Below, in pieces: positions 63,721 to 64,000 of a stretch of 64,000 nt of DNA. Below the pieces are notes generated by a model, which ran no database searches, had not been told where the DNA came from, and saw only the letters and a list, made by a program, of their open reading frames with translations. Each line of letters starts with the position of its first letter. Positions within the stretch are counted from its first letter, which is position 1. Source of the DNA: Rhizobium sp. NRK18 (lineage in GTDB: Bacteria; Pseudomonadota; Alphaproteobacteria; Rhizobiales; Rhizobiaceae); NCBI RefSeq assembly GCF_024385575.1, contig NZ_JANFMV010000001.1, positions 1,021,681 through 1,085,680 on the forward strand, given 5' to 3'. The position numbers and the translations under genes are program-made.

Positions 63721-64000
63721 CTATTCCGGAGTTTTTCCCTTGAGGCCGGCGGCGAGATGGTTGCGCAAGGTGGTTGCCGCCTTGCGTCCGATCAGCATCG
63801 AGCCGTCTAGCCCGTCGCAGAACAGACGCATCTTGACCCGATCGACGGTTCGAAAGGACTTCAGTCGGCTTAGATTGATGAGTGTCGAGCGGTCGAGCCT
63901 GAGGAACGGTTCGCCGAGCAGGCTCGCTTCTATCTGCTTGAGCGACAGGCCGGACAGCATCGACCTGCCATTGGCGGGGATGATCTGCGCGTAGTCGCCG
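63721..64000 (-). CDS. LytTR-domain DNA-binding protein (5' end outside window)
   Basis: The last 92 or so residues of a protein entering from the right edge. The sequence GDYAQIIPANGRSMLSGLSL, then IEASLLGEPFLRLDRSTLINLSRL, is the LytTR DNA-binding domain, including the conserved FLR-x-x-RSTLINL strand. An ATG at 63960 exists but would cut the domain, so the gene continues beyond 64000. It is a regulator; whether a receiver or membrane domain precedes cannot be seen. Confidence 0.85.
   Translation of the reverse strand, partial: GDYAQIIPANGRSMLSGLSLKQIEASLLGEPFLRLDRSTLINLSRLKSFRTVDRVKMRLFCDGLDGSMLIGRKAATTLRNHLAAGLKGKTPE

Noticed and set aside
1..64000. CRISPR arrays, tRNA and rRNA genes
   Set aside because: I looked through the intergenic regions and found no regularly spaced repeats and no cloverleaf or rRNA-like sequence.

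Overview
The window looks like one contiguous stretch of a GC-rich alphaproteobacterial replicon. The best guess is Rhizobiales, perhaps Rhizobiaceae. This rests on gene content (ribose-type sugar ABC transporter with a ThuA-like protein, a kdp operon with kdpDE attached, many TRAP and tripartite tricarboxylate uptake genes, a small autotransporter) and on dense overlapping operons with occasional GTG and TTG starts. No rRNA, tRNA, CRISPR array or complete transposon was seen, so the genus cannot be fixed.

Layout. (1) 1-4710, plus strand: end of a ribose-type sugar ABC importer (two permeases, ATPase), a 3-hydroxyisobutyrate dehydrogenase-like oxidoreductase and a ThuA-like protein, joined by stop/start overlaps. 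(2) 5073-9527: an autotransporter, its probable AraC-type regulator, and a divergent Sel1/TPR-repeat envelope protein. (3) 9850-17778, minus strand: a complete kdp potassium-uptake operon in the order microprotein, kdpF, kdpA, kdpB, kdpC, kdpD, kdpE. The 27-residue microprotein ahead of kdpF is easily missed. (4) 18475-47223: a surface polysaccharide island. It has an EAL-type c-di-GMP phosphodiesterase at its head, a priming sugar-1-phosphate transferase, rmlB/rmlA, a Wzx flippase, an acetyltransferase, six glycosyltransferases, two unusual kinase-like proteins, two Wzy/WaaL-like membrane proteins, a PHP-type tyrosine phosphatase, Wza, Wzc, and rmlC/rmlD at the far end. Two related serine recombinases, both pointing outward, bracket it. 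(5) 47272-49840: two unknown proteins and a lipoprotein resembling periplasmic ligand-binding LpoA-like proteins. (6) 50480-63148: a carboxylic-acid catabolism locus with both a TctCBA and a DctPQM importer, a GntR/FCD regulator, a 2-hydroxyacid dehydrogenase, an RraA/HMG-aldolase family protein, an FMN hydroxyacid oxidase, a LigI-like amidohydrolase and a 6PGDH-like dehydrogenase. (7) 63721-64000: the C-terminus of a LytTR DNA-binding protein that runs off the right edge.

How the parts work together. The polysaccharide island reads as a Wzx/Wzy pathway making a dTDP-rhamnose-containing exopolysaccharide or capsule, exported through Wza/Wzc and probably tuned by c-di-GMP turnover and tyrosine phosphorylation. 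The catabolic locus appears to be a regulon. Two related AT-rich elements, TTTTTGTATCC and GTATTTATTTTG-like, recur as a pair in opposite orientations ahead of tctC, ahead of the dehydrogenase/aldolase operon, and ahead of the 6PGDH-like gene. These are good operator candidates for the local GntR protein. The enzyme set (LigI-like lactonase plus RraA-type aldolase) suggests, as inference only, growth on a hydroxylated or lactonised tricarboxylate such as intermediates of the protocatechuate 4,5-cleavage or gallate routes.
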